From Closterium sp. NIES-65 (lineage: Eukaryota > Streptophyta > Zygnematophyceae > Desmidiales > Closteriaceae): DNA of 64,000 nt. Position 1 is the stretch's first letter, and the number at the start of each line of letters is the position of its first letter. Below the pieces are notes generated by a model that saw only the letters and a list, made by a program, of their open reading frames with translations, ran no database searches and was not told where the DNA came from. Position numbers and translations under genes: made by a program. Below, one piece after another: positions 63,898 to 64,000 of the stretch. The stretch is from contig CANXME010001994.1 of NCBI GenBank assembly GCA_948144175.1, positions 434,001 through 498,000 of the forward strand, in the 5' to 3' direction.

Positions 63898-64000
63898 CCT
63901 CTAAGACACAATTATCACCGGACTCCCCACTACCTGCTCCTTCTCCTTCCACTAAGCAGCCAGACTCTCTGACAGAGCGACGTGAGTCTGCGTCTCATCC

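Larger units (their letters stand above)
60412..64000 (+). mobile_element. Copia-5, Ty1/copia retrotransposon, 3' end outside window
   Basis: 5' LTR 60412-60536 (125 bp; TGTCAAAGTATGC to TTCTGACA), then the primer-binding site TGGTTTCAGAGC at 60537. A Cys/Ala/Pro-coding GC-rich leader follows, then protease and integrase remnants and a Gly-rich linker. The window ends before RT, so neither TSD nor 3' LTR can be checked. Confidence 0.8.

Overview
The window is nuclear DNA of a plant-lineage eukaryote. It is GC-rich, its genes carry short spliced exons, and the only conserved gene I can name is the plant-type microRNA exportin HASTY (Exportin-5). It carries Copia, DIRS/PAT-like, TRIM and TIR elements together. 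A streptophyte green alga (possibly a zygnematophyte) is the best guess, but that is inference from style, not a proven assignment.

1-13894 (minus strand): a HASTY/XPO5 gene whose 3' end lies outside the window. I could build 19 exons with compatible phases (about 1054 codons) that follow Arabidopsis HASTY in order. Nearly every exon is accompanied by one to ten partial copies of itself in the neighbouring intron, each copy straddling a splice junction. 13895-15784 is a divergent intergenic region. 15785-19384 (plus strand): a three-exon gene for a 1016-residue CUE-domain, acidic, coiled-coil, polyQ protein. It shows the same behaviour: the end of exon 2 and the end of the last exon (with its stop codon) are each repeated twice downstream.

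20089-60180 is a nest of transposable elements, resolved by target-site duplications (TSDs). The outer shell is a TIR DNA element (20091-51277, TA TSD). Copia-A (minus, 20582-51060, TSD TCGCT) sits inside it. Copia-A was in turn hit by: a PAT/Ngaro-like tyrosine-recombinase retrotransposon (20691-26457) in its 3' LTR; a gag-only element (27150-32049) in its RNase H, which itself holds a 373-bp TRIM (29124-29496, TSD GAGCC); Copia-2 (plus, 35633-42409, TSD GAGAG); and Copia-3 (minus, 42599-49856, TSD TTTTC, identical LTRs). Next to the shell is a solo remnant of a PAT-like element (51288-60180), split by Copia-4 (minus, 51469-59950, TSD CAACT). Copia-4 carries a probable 1.09-kb solo LTR (52418-53509, TSD TGCAA). 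Copia-5 (plus, from 60412) runs off the window end.

The two host genes appear unrelated in function: HASTY exports pre-miRNA/small RNA cargo from the nucleus with RanGTP, and the CUE protein may bind ubiquitin. The main novelty is the systematic splice-junction duplication in both genes, followed by the TRIM whose LTR/primer-binding junction forms a tRNA-like pol III promoter, and a stop codon recurring at the same protease-integrase position in several Copia copies.
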